From assembly GCA_033558025.1 (NCBI GenBank), contig JAUCEF010000009.1, forward strand, positions 2,852,001 to 2,916,000: a DNA stretch of 64,000 bases, given 5' to 3'. The notes under the pieces were generated by a model that was given only the letters and a program-made list of their open reading frames with translations, was not told the origin of the DNA and did not search any database. This document shows positions 41,200-51,987 of the stretch, piece by piece. How positions within the stretch are numbered: position 1 is the first letter of the stretch; the number at the start of each line of letters is the position of its first letter. The translations under genes were made by a program, and so were the position numbers. The DNA comes from Phytophthora sp. 'mugwort'. Lineage: Eukaryota > Oomycota > Peronosporomycetes > Peronosporales > Peronosporaceae.

Positions 41200-43340
41200 C
41201 TAGTTGGCTACTGCCGAAAGCCGCTTGCTGGAGATCAGCAATTCATTGGCGTAGGTCGTCCGGCAACGGCCATCAAGGAGTCGAGCTACTAACAGCAAGG
41301 TTACCAGTACCCCTAGGGTACGATCGTCCCAGAGGTGCCACATCGGATGGGGCAGCATAGTAGCTTCTTGTTGGATTAGAGCGCAAACCTTGACCGAATC
41401 CATATAGATGCTTGGAGCAATCACTTGCAACGCAAAATCAAACTCGGCCAGTCGCGTTTGCAGCCAGAATGGGGTAGAGCAAAGGCTCTGCAGCACGACT
41501 TCTGGGCTTAGGTCATCGGCGTCCGGGAAGAGCTCGACCAACTTGTTCTTGAGCGAGTAGTCCTTCGCCGAGGGGTCGAGCTTTGTGAAGATCATTCGAA
41601 GCACCGCGTGGCCAAACGTCTTGCTGCGAAGATGCTGGTAGTTACCGGGAGCCAAGATGTCCAATAAAAATCGATGGACACTAGGCTGGGCTTGGATCCC
41701 GGACAAGCTGTTATCGGCATCTGAGGTGTTCGAGAACTCAGTTAGATACGATTCGATGACGTCGCAGAGGTCATTGAAGGTGATCGTCTCTGCAGGGTAT
41801 TTGATCGCAGCGCTGTTCAGTATCGCTTCGGCAGGCTTGGACAGCTTGACATACGAGGCAACCAGGAGGGCGGGATCTGAGTACTGTCCCATAGAGTCAT
41901 ATCCTGACAGGTGGGACATTGCCACCACCCCCTCACTCAGCCACTCATACTGGTTGGCGGATGCCAGTACTGGATAGCCAATCTGGGACGGGGTAGTTTC
42001 CTTTTCTCGGCCGCGGGAGTGGACATCTTGCCAAATACAAGTTGCTTGGCGCGAAAGATACGCGCCGGCTCCCGTGTCGTTCGATTGATCGAGCCAGTGG
42101 GAAAATTTGGAGGTTCTTCGTCCGGCAGCCAGATAGAATTGGGCTGGACTGTGATCCCGTCTTCAACAGTCCCTCCTTCAACACCTTCCATGGCGCTGTC
42201 TGGACTGGCTTCCGAATCACTCACTTCTGAGCCATTAGGCTCGGAAGGCTCGTACTCGGTGTCCGACGTTTCCATAGGCGTGCCATTGGCTTCGGCGCTC
42301 GTGGCAACAGCAGGCTCGAAGAAGCCTGATGTGCTGCATGGTCGACCGACTAAGATGATGATGGGTGAGCCTTGCGTTTCTCGGGCATCGCCTTCAGGAA
42401 GGGCGGCGTGCCGTGGTTGAACGCACAGATGCGTTGATTGGCCACCACGTATCCATGGTCACCGAACTTGATTTCTCGCAACGGCGTCGTTGGTGTCAGT
42501 ATCAGCGACTCGGGCGGGGACTTGTAGTTGAAGTACACTCGGCGGCTGCGTGACTTCAGACCGCGGATCGTACGACTAAGGCAGATGAACACCGGTGGTG
42601 TCCCATGTGCGGCGAACCAGTCGTAGATCTCGCTGTCATCGACCTCGTCAGGCAGGCGCTGCAAGTCGACATAATACCAGCTGGAGTACTTGGAGTACGG
42701 TTAAGCCCGATAGTTTCGGTCGCAGATCGACAGCGTCTGGCCACCCAACTTGGATGCGACAGCTTGATCAGTCCATACAAAAGCTGATGCCAGCGTTCCG
42801 GATGGTCCTAAAATCGCGCAGATGGCTGACGTTGGCCGACCAGATGGCCGGTTGCGTATCCGATCCGAGCGAGGTCATGATCTCCGTATCAGAGAACGTG
42901 ACGGTCAGGTCTCGCGCAGGAATCCACATGAAGTAGGTCAACACACTCGAGACGAGCTGGGGGACTCCACGTAGAGCGGCTGCTTTGTTGTCGTCAGCGT
43001 TGCGCTCGGGATCCAGCATGGCCTTTTCCGCTGACACGAGCGCGTCATCGGTGGGCAACCAGAACTCGACCTGTGGGGCCTTGTTTCGCTACTCAGCATG
43101 CCAAGTCTGGTCACGACGGGAGCCACCATGATGATGGGCTGCGAAGGCTGACATACCAGTTCGGGCGTTTCTTCTTCCAGCTGCTCTCTCGCAGCTGTCA
43201 CGTACTCCCCTTTACGGTAGGGCTAGGCCGCACTCATCTGACCTCCAAGGGCCACAGACGCAAACTCGGCAACAGCTTCAAGGGAGCGGCTCGATTGGGA
43301 GTCGCGACGACTTGGTTCTTCGGCGGCGGCAGCACGACGG
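41200..43340 (-). pseudogene. LINE ORF1 fragments
   Basis: Several overlapping minus-strand frames upstream of ORF2 form a broken ORF1. One piece (42664-42350) with SRTIRGLKSRSRRVYFNYKSPP...LREIKFGDHGYVV looks like the RNA-binding-type domain of oomycete LINE ORF1 proteins. The 242-codon piece (41928-41200) is helical with no recognised fold. No start or intact frame can be chosen. Confidence 0.5.
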
Positions 43341-43737
43341 CTTAGCGTGGTGATGGTGTCGCGGTGCGGTGCGGGTCTTGAGGTCCGGTAGTCAGGTGAG
43401 GCGACAGCATGACAGTTAGGCTGAGATGGAGAAACGACGACACGGGACTGGAAGGACCCCGAAGCTTGAAAGCGCAGTAGCAGGTATGCGCCTGTCTATG
43501 TGCACTTGTGGGGTAGCCGGCAAATTGCAAACTCCTTGCGCATAAGGAATTCACCGAATGCATGCTGAAGCGACCCCATTGCATTTCTCTGTCGCTGTCT
43601 GTAGTAGGTAGGCGCGGTGGTGCTGTCAGCGCGATAGCCTCATTAAGACCTCCCTCCTATTATAAGATTCTTACGTGTGAAAGTAATTTATCTGAGTATA
43701 ATTCGATTTCTCGAATCTGACGCTTCACTCAGAGAAA

Positions 43738-44804
43738 ATGACGACGTACTGCCACACCGGAATCTCCGTAGCTCGTATGGGACCTTTGCAACGGCTCCTG
43801 AGCGCGCTGCTGCTGCAGTCGCTCGCCTTGGCTGCGTCTTCCTCCGTGTGGCAACCCTCCTTCCCGCTCGACCAAGTGCCACACCGCAACCAAGCGCCAG
43901 AGCGACCGGGCCCCACGCGCACACCAAACCCCAGCACCGCGTCCAAGTATAACGAGACCACGGCGCTGTATCTGGCCCACGTGACGTCAGTCTCTTACTG
44001 TCAGGAGGAGCACATTGTCCACTGGAATTGCCAGCCGTGCACGCTCGTGCCACCGCTGGAGGGCGTGAAAGTGGTGGAGGACGCCAAAGATAATTTCCAG
44101 GGTCTCGTGGGCTACTCGCGTCTCTATGACGCACTCGTGGTCGCATTCCGGGGCAGTATGGACATCACCAATTGGCTGGATAACCTCACGTTCCTCAAGC
44201 GACGCGCCTACGCGGAGTTCCCCGCCGTCACGGTGCACGAGGGTTTCTACTGGGCCTATCGCTCTGTGGCGCTGCAAGTCTTGGACACACTACAGAAACT
44301 GCGGAAGGAGCATCCACATGCATCAGTGATGGTCGCAGGCCATTCGCTGGGGGGAGCCGTTGCGGCGATTTGTGCCTTCGAGCTCGAATACATTGAGAAG
44401 ATTCCTGTGGAGGCACTGTACACGTTCGGGAAGCCCCGCGTCGGTAACACCAATTTTAGTGCAAGATTGCGCAGCGCCAATATGGAAGTGTATCGTTTGA
44501 CACACTTCCAGGATGCTGTGCCACATCTTCCGCCGACGTGGACGGGATTTGAACACACGACGGAAGAGGTGGGCAGGCACGGCATTCTCCGCTTTGGAGG
44601 GTTAATTATTGACCTTTCTGCTCGATCTTTTCGGTGTGCGTATTGTAGATTTTCTACGACGAGTTTTCGGCAAGTTACCGCAATTGCAGCCCGACGGATG
44701 GCGAAGACCCGACTTGCTCCAATGCCTGCTCCCCATTCAGATGTACCAGCATCATCGACCATCTCACGTACTTGAACATTACGATGAGCCATCTTATCTG
44801 CTAA
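43738..44804 (+). CDS. Secreted class 3 (alpha/beta-hydrolase) lipase, two exons
   Basis: Exons 43738-44568 and 44649-44804 give 328 residues. The 80-bp GT-AG intron is inferred: reading through gives a non-conserved tail, whereas splicing gives FEHTTEEIFYDEF and CSPTDGEDPTCSN...IIDHLTYLNI, the usual end of fungal and oomycete class 3 lipases. A hydrophobic segment at residues 18-36 is a likely signal peptide. The ATG at 43738 has A at -3; the ATG at 43777 is an alternative. The lid-side motif VVAFRGSMDITNWLDNL precedes the nucleophile elbow GHSLGG (Ser203). Asp259 (FQDAVPHLP) and His273 (EHTTEE) complete the triad. Cys residues at both ends suit disulfides. The expected role is extracellular hydrolysis of acylglycerols or esters. 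Confidence 0.85.
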
Positions 44805-45086
44805 AAATTAATGCTGTATCATGCGTAATGGACTGCTTTCAATAGCCATCCCATAGGTTCTACTGTACTGTCCGCTCCTGAGGAACTGTAGGCCATTCCT
44901 GGAAGCAGAAGATGCTATTTTGATCCTGCTGCATGGAAAATGCTTGCCTCCCTTTTGCCATCACCGCTGGCTTACAATATCACTCACCACTGAAGACTCA
45001 CGTGCTCTCCGACCATCGTCATATCAAGTTTCTAACGTCGACAGACAACCTGCTTCTTGACATCATACATTGCGCCTATTGTGACG

Positions 45087-47056
45087 ATGTCGATGCGAAA
45101 GGCCCCTGGACTTCGGCTGCAGACTTCAATCGTACAGGATAATATCCCAGTCGAGATCGCTGCCGGTTTATTTGTGGGCTCAATTCACGCCGCTTTCAAC
45201 CTCGACGCACTCAAGTCCAACAACATTTCACACGTGCTCAACCTCGCGGGAAGTTATGCCACTTTTCCAGAAGATTTTACGTATTTAAGTCTTAGTATCC
45301 GTGACAAGGAGTACGCGAGTTTGCTGAGTTGCCTCCCGATTGCGGCCGTGTTCATCGACGCTGGGCTCAAACACGGTGGCGTTCTTGTCCACTGCGTCGG
45401 AGGACGCTCGAGATCCCCAGCAGTCGCGATGGCGTTCCTGATGATGAAGCAGCAAATGTCGTACTCAGTTCTTTCGGCACACATGAAGGCGCTTCGACCT
45501 GTGGTGAGTCTCAATATTGGATTCGATGTGCAGCTCAAATGCCTCGAGACTGCACGCGGCGACGTGTTTGTCGCCAACCAGCATCTTCTCAAGGCGCGAT
45601 TGGCCCGTCTGGCTCAACAGCACGAGGACAGGGAGATTGTCACCGACGTAGCCAAGAAACGCCGACAGCCACAGCAAACGTTAAGTCAGTCGCCCCCACC
45701 TCCGCTGTTGAAGAAACAGTCTTCACTCGAGATGTTAGCTTCTGGATGTGACGGTCGCGGTATGATAGGTGAGCGAGTGCCTAGCGGTTTTTGTCTCTCG
45801 CTACCTCCAGCCTCAGGATGCTCGAATGCGACACCAGTAAAGACTTGCTCTTTTATTCCGGCTTTACGCTCGATGGGAACAATGTTCGGCTGTCAATGCT
45901 GTGGAGAAAGTCTCTTTTGTACTGGTGCCATTGTTCATCACCACGAAATGACAAAACTAATCTGCCACGCAGACAATTGCCGTGATGATGACAATTCGCG
46001 GTTTCTGGGAGCTTTGCGAGGGCAAATTGCCGTCGAATTTACGGGCAACGCAGCGTCAGATACTCCAAGCGGCGACGAGCAAGTTGTTGTGGCGAATAGT
46101 ACGAAGAAGCCACTGCTGGCCAAGCTACGGTTAAGACCCCACAGTCCCAATGTGACGATGGGAAATATCTCGCGCAATGGTACCTACACAACCAAATTTT
46201 CCAACAGGCGGAAGAGTGCGTCTCCCGTCATAATAAAGCCGAATCCTGATTCCGAGCGCTCGCAGAAAGGTGACGAGCAGGTTGGCACTGGTTTGCCTCA
46301 GACCAAGTGTCCGAGCTCAGTCACTCTGTCTCCGAATAAAGCAAGTGGAGAGTCTAAAAAGAAGTCCGGGAATGGATTATGGCGCTCTCTTGCTTCCTTT
46401 AAGAGCTCTAAGCGTACTTTTAAGGCTGCAGCTGAAGGTAAGAGAACTTATGGCCAGCTTCAGAACCGTACGGGGGTCTCCGATCTCCCCAAAAAGCCCC
46501 TAGTTTTGTCATCTTCGCTTACTGACGATGCAAAATCATCCGCGGAAGCTCAATCACCGGCACATTTGGCGTTCCTCAAGCGAAACGCACTGGAATGGCA
46601 TCAAAGTGTCCAACAGCTCCTGGACATCAGCAAGACAGGTGGTGGGTCAACAGGTGACCAACTTGCAGCACTTCTTGACGAAGACTTGATAGTGCTGATG
46701 GCCTTAAACGACTGTAAGCAGTGGTTTGTTGACCCACAAATGTGGACAATTGATCAAGCGAGTGCACGCCCAGAGGGGGAACTGCGTTGTCCAAGAGAAG
46801 CGTGTGGGGCTATTGTTGGTGAGTGGCGGTGGGAAGGATTGAGGTACGTTTAAAGCTGCATGGTTTCTTCCAAGTGAGACGAATCCAAGGCTAATTAATT
46901 GTCATTGTTGGTGAATTCTGCAGATACGCTTGTGGTGGCAGTCTTGCCCCAGCCTTCGTAATGAAGAAGGATGCCGTCTGTGTCCTGGGCAACATGACGT
47001 CTCAGTCGACAGAGCTCATGGCAATGGCAAATAGCGAAATTCATGCAGAAAAATAA
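45087..47056 (+). CDS. YVH1/DUSP12-type dual-specificity phosphatase (two exons)
   Basis: Exons 45087-46843 and 46924-47056 give 629 residues. The intron is 80 bp, GTACGT...CTGCAG. Residues 20-165 are a dual-specificity phosphatase domain with the active-site loop HCVGGRSRSP (102-111) and a likely general acid Asp73. The C-terminal zinc-binding half matches YVH1/DUSP12: FGCQCCGESLF near residue 267, WFVDPQMW, then CPREACGAIVGEWRWEGLRYACGG...LAPAF across the intron. In yeast and human the C-terminus works in 60S ribosome maturation. Here about 290 residues of Ser/Lys-rich sequence separate the two zinc half-sites, so the protein is nearly twice the usual size. The first in-frame ATG is at 45087. 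It lies tail to tail with the next gene, 104 bp apart. Confidence 0.85.
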
Positions 47057-47160
47057 ACAATACTATTCTCAGTCAGTCTATCGGAACAAGTGAAAAGAAC
47101 TGATAAATCGAGTATTCATGCTATTTTGCTGCTGTCAACCGCTGCGAAGTCTAGCAGATC

Positions 47161-48638
47161 TCAATTATATGTGGTGGTAAAGTGCAGCATTTCGCTGTCG
47201 TTATCCAGAGCATTCATGGCAGTCAAATCGTCGTCTGCGGTTTCCAATGCAGTAACAAATCGCTGGAATGGTTTAGTCGAAGGCTCTCTCGCCCGCGATA
47301 TCGACTTCGAATGAGAAAACAACGGCGACACTTCGACTGTACTGAGGGGAAGAAGCACGCTTTCGCCGAACAACCCCTCGAGAGTTGATCTATGTGGTTG
47401 ATGCAGTGAGTCACAACTAATAGCGCGATATTTTAAGTTGCCAAATAACACTTACCGCAGTCGTGGCTGGTGGACTGCGTGGTGGTGGTGGTTGTCCAGC
47501 TGATTATCTTCGAGGGTTTCCTGCAAGCATAAAGCACAATGATAATGGCATTTTCGCTTCCCCCTTTTCTTACACTGGACCGACATTATCGTCGCTTAAG
47601 TTGACAGGAGATTGCATGGCAGCTGGTGATGCCATTAAAGCCTCTTGTCGGTGGTGAAGGAAGTTCGGCTTAATATAGATACTCTGCATCAACAAGGGTA
47701 TACAGCATGATAAAGTCCATATCAACACACAAATATCCCATTCACTACTAACTTGAGCCTCCGTGCGTCTGTGCCTTGATGCCGATTCCAACTGTGCTTC
47801 GAATGTACACACATCCACGACCATATCATCGTGTTACTTCTCCTTACGTAAAGTGTTCGAGCTATTTTGACCTACCTCGGCAGCAAGTCGCTGGAGCGCT
47901 GTCAAATCCTCGTAAAAGGCAATGGAACGTACACCAATTCCAGGTTCCCGGAGAATCGACTCGAAACCAGAAGGTGCAGAGCTGAAGGCGGGCGTATAGG
48001 AGTCGGCCACGTTATGCTGAGGATACTCAGTCGTCGTTACTCCTGAAGTGATCCCAGCGCTTGTGAAGCCGGCACCAGCGCTGACAGACTCAAGCGGCGA
48101 CACACTAGGAGCTCCTTGCTGCTGGGATTCGACTACCGGTATGTGGACCATTGAAACTGCACGTTGGGGAGACGGAGCTGGCGGTGGGGGCTCGTTAGCT
48201 GTTGGTTCCTGGTATTTTGGCTGATGTTTCCGAGTTGCTGTGGCTCTCTCACGTTCCTACACACCAAATGCACCCGATCAGCGGCAACAATGGGGTCATC
48301 GCCGTACGGAAGTAAGCTATGCCGTACCAACATTTCCAGCTCTTCGCGTTGTTCTTCCTGCCTGTGCGCCTTTTCCTGCTCCTGCTTGGCTTGCTTTTGC
48401 CGAACCTATGATAGATTGGGGGGAGAGGCCATGACCGTCACGATCCGCTTTCACTTGAGGTGTCGATACAAACGCATACCTGCTCCTGAAGCTGAGCCGC
48501 ATAGTCACGCTGCTGATTCGTTTTCTCCTTAAGTTCCCAGGCTGAAGCCCCGTTGAGAATATTGCGGCGTGCGGCCATTGCTCCAAACCGGAATGCCGAT
48601 TCAGTTGGCCCAATTGTCAACAAGGGCGTTTCAGAAAA
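47161..48638 (-). pseudogene. Seven-exon coiled-coil gene, 5' end cut by retrotransposons
   Basis: The exons are 48638-48480, 48405-48328, 48256-47876, 47791-47753, 47683-47576, 47520-47456 and 47389-47161. All six introns are GT-AG, 55-74 bp, and the frame is kept throughout (352 residues to the stop). The product has a coiled coil in exons 1-2 (KEKTNQQRDYAAQLQEQVRQKQAKQEQEKAHRQEEQREELEML), a Pro/Ser-rich middle, a second short coiled coil (LTALQRLAAELESASRHRRTEAQ) joined across an intron, and a tail with no known domain. The KxxNQQRxYxxQLQxQxxxKQ pattern recalls ciliary proteins such as CCDC66/CSPP1, but that is weak. The first visible exon has a good acceptor (TTTGTAG) and no ATG at its start, so earlier exons are missing. 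An internal ATG at 48578 might allow a shortened product. Confidence 0.65.
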
Positions 48639-48673
48639 CTACAAACGAGCGCGAGCGGATAAAACCCTTGATG

Positions 48674-49790
48674 TTTTTTTTTAGTAGTAGACGAGGATAC
48701 CAGAGAGAGGGACAGATCTTCTGTTGAATGATTAACATTTGCAAGAAGTCTGGCAAGTCTTGAGCCTTTGCACGAGCTCTGTTCCTGTGCAGATCGTGTC
48801 GCTGAGGTCTTGTTGGCCATTTTTGATGGAGCCTCTCTGGGTTGCTTTACGAATAGTTGAATACCCAGCTTCAAATGAGCTTCCTGTACTCTCGTCTCTG
48901 CTTGCCGACTTTCTCTCTTTGGTGCGGCGGAGCTGTCTCGTTCTAGTATTCCAGAATTCCGGAACGCTTTGGTCCAGGGATATTTCTTCGTCCTCAAAAA
49001 CCACGCGATTGCGCTGGATCCATAGGCTCGTGATGCATACGCTGCTTAATGCGTTTCCATACTTCCATACTTTCTCTAAGGCTGCCATGTCATCCGGAAG
49101 GACTACATGCAGTTTTGCCTGCATTGTTTTGGAGATCTTGGGGGCTGCTATTGATGCACAACCGAGACGAATACGTCGAGCCGGTGCTCTTTCCATTGTT
49201 CTGCTATCCAAGTGACTGATGAATAAGGCCCAACATACCCTAAGCTGTTGGGCACTCCCCAAAAATGTGCTCTAGAGTTTCCTTAGTACCGTGGCAACTC
49301 GGATTCTTCCTGCAACTGTTATCATTGACGCGAGCTTCGTGATACAAATTCAGTTGTCTAGTCCCCACCCGTACACCACCCACACTTGGTATTCAGCGAG
49401 GTCCTTTCGGTGTGCCCAGAGCTGCTTCAGTGTTTGTTGTTGTACTGCTGACTGCCATGGACTCGTTTTCGCTTTCTCGGTAAGTGTTTGGATGAGCTTT
49501 AGAAGCCCTGCTTCGACCTGTTTGATGTGCGGGAACGCTTGTTCTTGATCGCTTGCTGCACGTGATTGTTTGCCACCGTTTTCGGTACCGTCCAGGGAAA
49601 ACCGTGCAATTTGGGTGTGTGCGTGGAACACAAGTCCTCCGTTTTCTTGTCGTTTGCCCAGCTCACGCGCATCCTCCTGAACCATATCGTCTGGTTCTTC
49701 AATCCCAATGATTTTCCAGTGCAGGCCATAGCTCATTTGCCCTAACTGGATGCTATTGATCTCGTTCTGATGTGAATTGTTAGGTCTTCC
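48674..49790 (-). mobile_element. 5'-truncated LINE fragment with poly(A) tail
   Basis: Minus-strand sequence carries the C-terminal part of a LINE ORF2: [19 protein letters not shown] (49440-49350), CHGTKETLEHIF around 49300-49250, and SLWIQRNRVVFEDEEIS near 49010-48970. It ends in A9 on the element strand at 48674-48682, the expected poly(A) tail. Directly beyond lies the intron of the seven-exon gene. At its 5' end (49790) it is fused in frame to a Copia gag. Confidence 0.6.
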
Positions 49791-50731
49791 GCGTCGATTT
49801 TCCGCATTCCAACGAAACCGCAAACGCGACACGGTCGTAGTCGTAGTCGTCGCTGCGCCACTGAACATGGTTTGCTCCGCGTCCACGGCCGTTGCCGCCG
49901 CGTCTTGCCCTCGGTTCTCGTCCTTCTGCTTGGTCCAGCACTTGTCAATGACATGCCCCAATTTTCCGCAGTACGTGCACTGACGAGATTCTCGCTCGGC
50001 ACTGAACGCCTTGGCCGCGTCTTCAGTTTTCACCGACGCAGTCTTCACGCCCTGCCGCTTGATATGCTCGTTCGTGAGAACCTTCACAACGTCTTGCGTC
50101 TTCAGCTCGGCGCTACTCATCTCCAAGTTCAGCACGACGTTCTCGTAGCTCTTGGGGAGACTGCGCAGCAAGCAGATCGCCACGTCCTCGTCCTCCATCT
50201 TGGCGCCGATGCTGCTGAGCTTGGCGCTGATGTTCAGGACATCATTGCAATGATGCAACACATTGCCGCCTTCCGACATCTCCATGCTGAAGAGCTGTCG
50301 CTTGAGGTAGATGCGACCAGCCTTCTGCGATCCACCGTACAGCGTCTTCAAGCGCGTCCACGCGATCCATGCTTCCTCGCAGTCATCGTGATAAAGGTGT
50401 TGAGGTCTTGAAGCGAGGCTTGGGTTGAGCGGAGGGAGTTCTGCACTTGGGTGCGGGGACGGGAGTGAAGACCACTTGAGCTGAAGAAGGAAGATTCGAA
50501 AATGATTGATTTATCGGAGCTTACACTACCTAGTCTACCACATAGATATGCAGCCCTGCATCCAATCATTTGGTGCATCCAATCACCAACACTCCGCACT
50601 CGTCCAATCATCCTACTCGTCTAATCATCGGTTGCGTAAACAACGTACCGTAAACATCGCGGGATCGTGTTGGACCGGTTCGGGTTAACCGGTTACTGGT
50701 ACACAGTACCAAAACCCGGCAACCCTCAATA
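49791..50731 (-). mobile_element. Copia C1: 5' LTR and truncated gag
   Basis: A 343-bp family-1 LTR (50389-50731) is followed on the minus strand by gag from codon ~90 (CGATGACTGCGAGG at 50387) to the zinc knuckle [14 protein letters not shown] (about 49960) and a few codons beyond. The primer site and first 90 codons are deleted precisely at the LTR end. The right end of the LTR abuts RT sequence of C2, so C1 is inserted in C2. Confidence 0.75.
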
Positions 50732-51632
50732 CGGAGGATTCGCTTCACTGCAACCCAGTGCTCGACTTGAGGGTTTTCCATGAAGCGCGACACATATCCC
50801 ACGGCGAAAGCGATATCTGGTCGCGTCGCAGTCATCAAGTGCATGAGTGCACCCACAGCTTCACGAAAGGGAACGTTGATCTTGGTCGGCGCGTTGCTTG
50901 GAACCAGTCGAGAGCTCAAATCCGCGGGACTTACCACAGCCTTGCAGTCATCCATGCCGAAACGCTTAAGAATGTCGTCCACGTAGCGCCGTTGGCACAT
51001 TGTTACACTGCCGTCAGCGTTGTCGACCAGCTCGATACCCAAGACAAAGGCACACTTCCCGCTGTCGGTCATCTCAAAACGTGTCTTCAGGTCACTCTTG
51101 GTGCGTGCGATCAGTTCGGCCGAACTTCCGGTTACTAATACGTCGTCCACGTACACCAGCAACAGAACGCAGTGACCATCCACAATCTTGATGTAGAGGC
51201 ACGGATCGTAGGCCGAAACTTGAAAACCGATGGAGCACACGAATTCGTCGAAGGTCTCGTTCCACACGCGCGAAGCTTGCTTGAGACCGTAGATCGCCTT
51301 GACCAGTTCCAGGCAGTCGAAGTCATCGTCCAGCTCGACCCCTTCTGGCACCACGCAGTACACGACTTCCTTCATGACGCCGTACAGAAATGCCGTTACC
51401 ACGTCGAGTTGGTCCAGAGGCCAGTCGAAATACTCGGCGATCGCGATGACCATGCGCAGCGTCACGTACTTGACCACGGGCGAGAACGTCTCCGTGTAGT
51501 CGATGCCGTACTTTTGCTTGAAACCCTTGGCCACCAGGCGCGCCTTGTACTTCTCGATCGATCCGTCGGCTTTGCGCTTAATCTTGAACACCCACTTGGT
51601 ACCGATGGCGCGTTGTCCGCTGGGCAACGTGG
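50732..51632 (-). pseudogene. Copia C2: reverse transcriptase fragment
   Basis: The minus frame from 51627 begins at PSGQRAIGTKWVFKIKRK and reads open through the Copia RT ([68 protein letters not shown]) until KRIL, where the LTR of C1 cuts it. The other end is cut by the LTR of C3. The protein is family 1, like C7. Beyond the cuts the RNase H and the integrase are missing here. Confidence 0.8.
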
Positions 51633-51987
51633 AAAAGGCTTGGTCACTTGATGGCTAAATGCAAAGTGATTGATTTAGGTCCTTAGTTCGCAAACCCCTT
51701 GTTACCTCTAAGCCTACAGTTCTACCTACTGGGTACACTCTACTGGATTCTCTACTGGATACTGAGTTGCTTCAGCCAATCAGGGAGTGCCACGTAGAGC
51801 TCATCATGTACCCACAATCTTGTACCTACCCGTGGCGTAATCGTCCATGGCGTAAACACCGTCCCATAAACACCGTGACGTAATCTTCGTCTCGTAATCA
51901 CAGAAATGATTGCGGTGCCACTGAGTGAAGGTCATACCGGTATCCTACCGGTATACAGCAGCTGGTCGAGACGTCTCCTTGACAACA
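51633..51987 (-). repeat. 3' LTR of Copia C3 (family 2)
   Basis: On the element strand it starts TGTTGTCAAGG and ends AAGCCTTTT. It has the same length (355 bp) as the family-2 LTR at 61190-61544. It abuts CGTGG of C2. Confidence 0.85.

Larger units (their letters stand above)
36950..43340 (-). mobile_element. Decayed non-LTR retrotransposon (LINE)
   Basis: Read right to left: ORF1 pieces (43.3-41.2 kb), endonuclease (41.09-40.36 kb), reverse transcriptase (39.95-38.03 kb), a terminal CCHC-type segment (37.62-37.50 kb) and a 3' region to about 36.95 kb. There are many frameshifts and no long intact ORF2. Poly(A) and target duplications were not identified, so both ends are approximate. Confidence 0.75.

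Noticed and set aside
48732..49262. 176-codon minus-strand frame as a host gene exon next to the coiled-coil gene
   Set aside because: It holds the LINE motif SLWIQRNRVVFE, lies between the LINE CHGTKETLEHIF motif and a poly(A) tail, and so belongs to the LINE.
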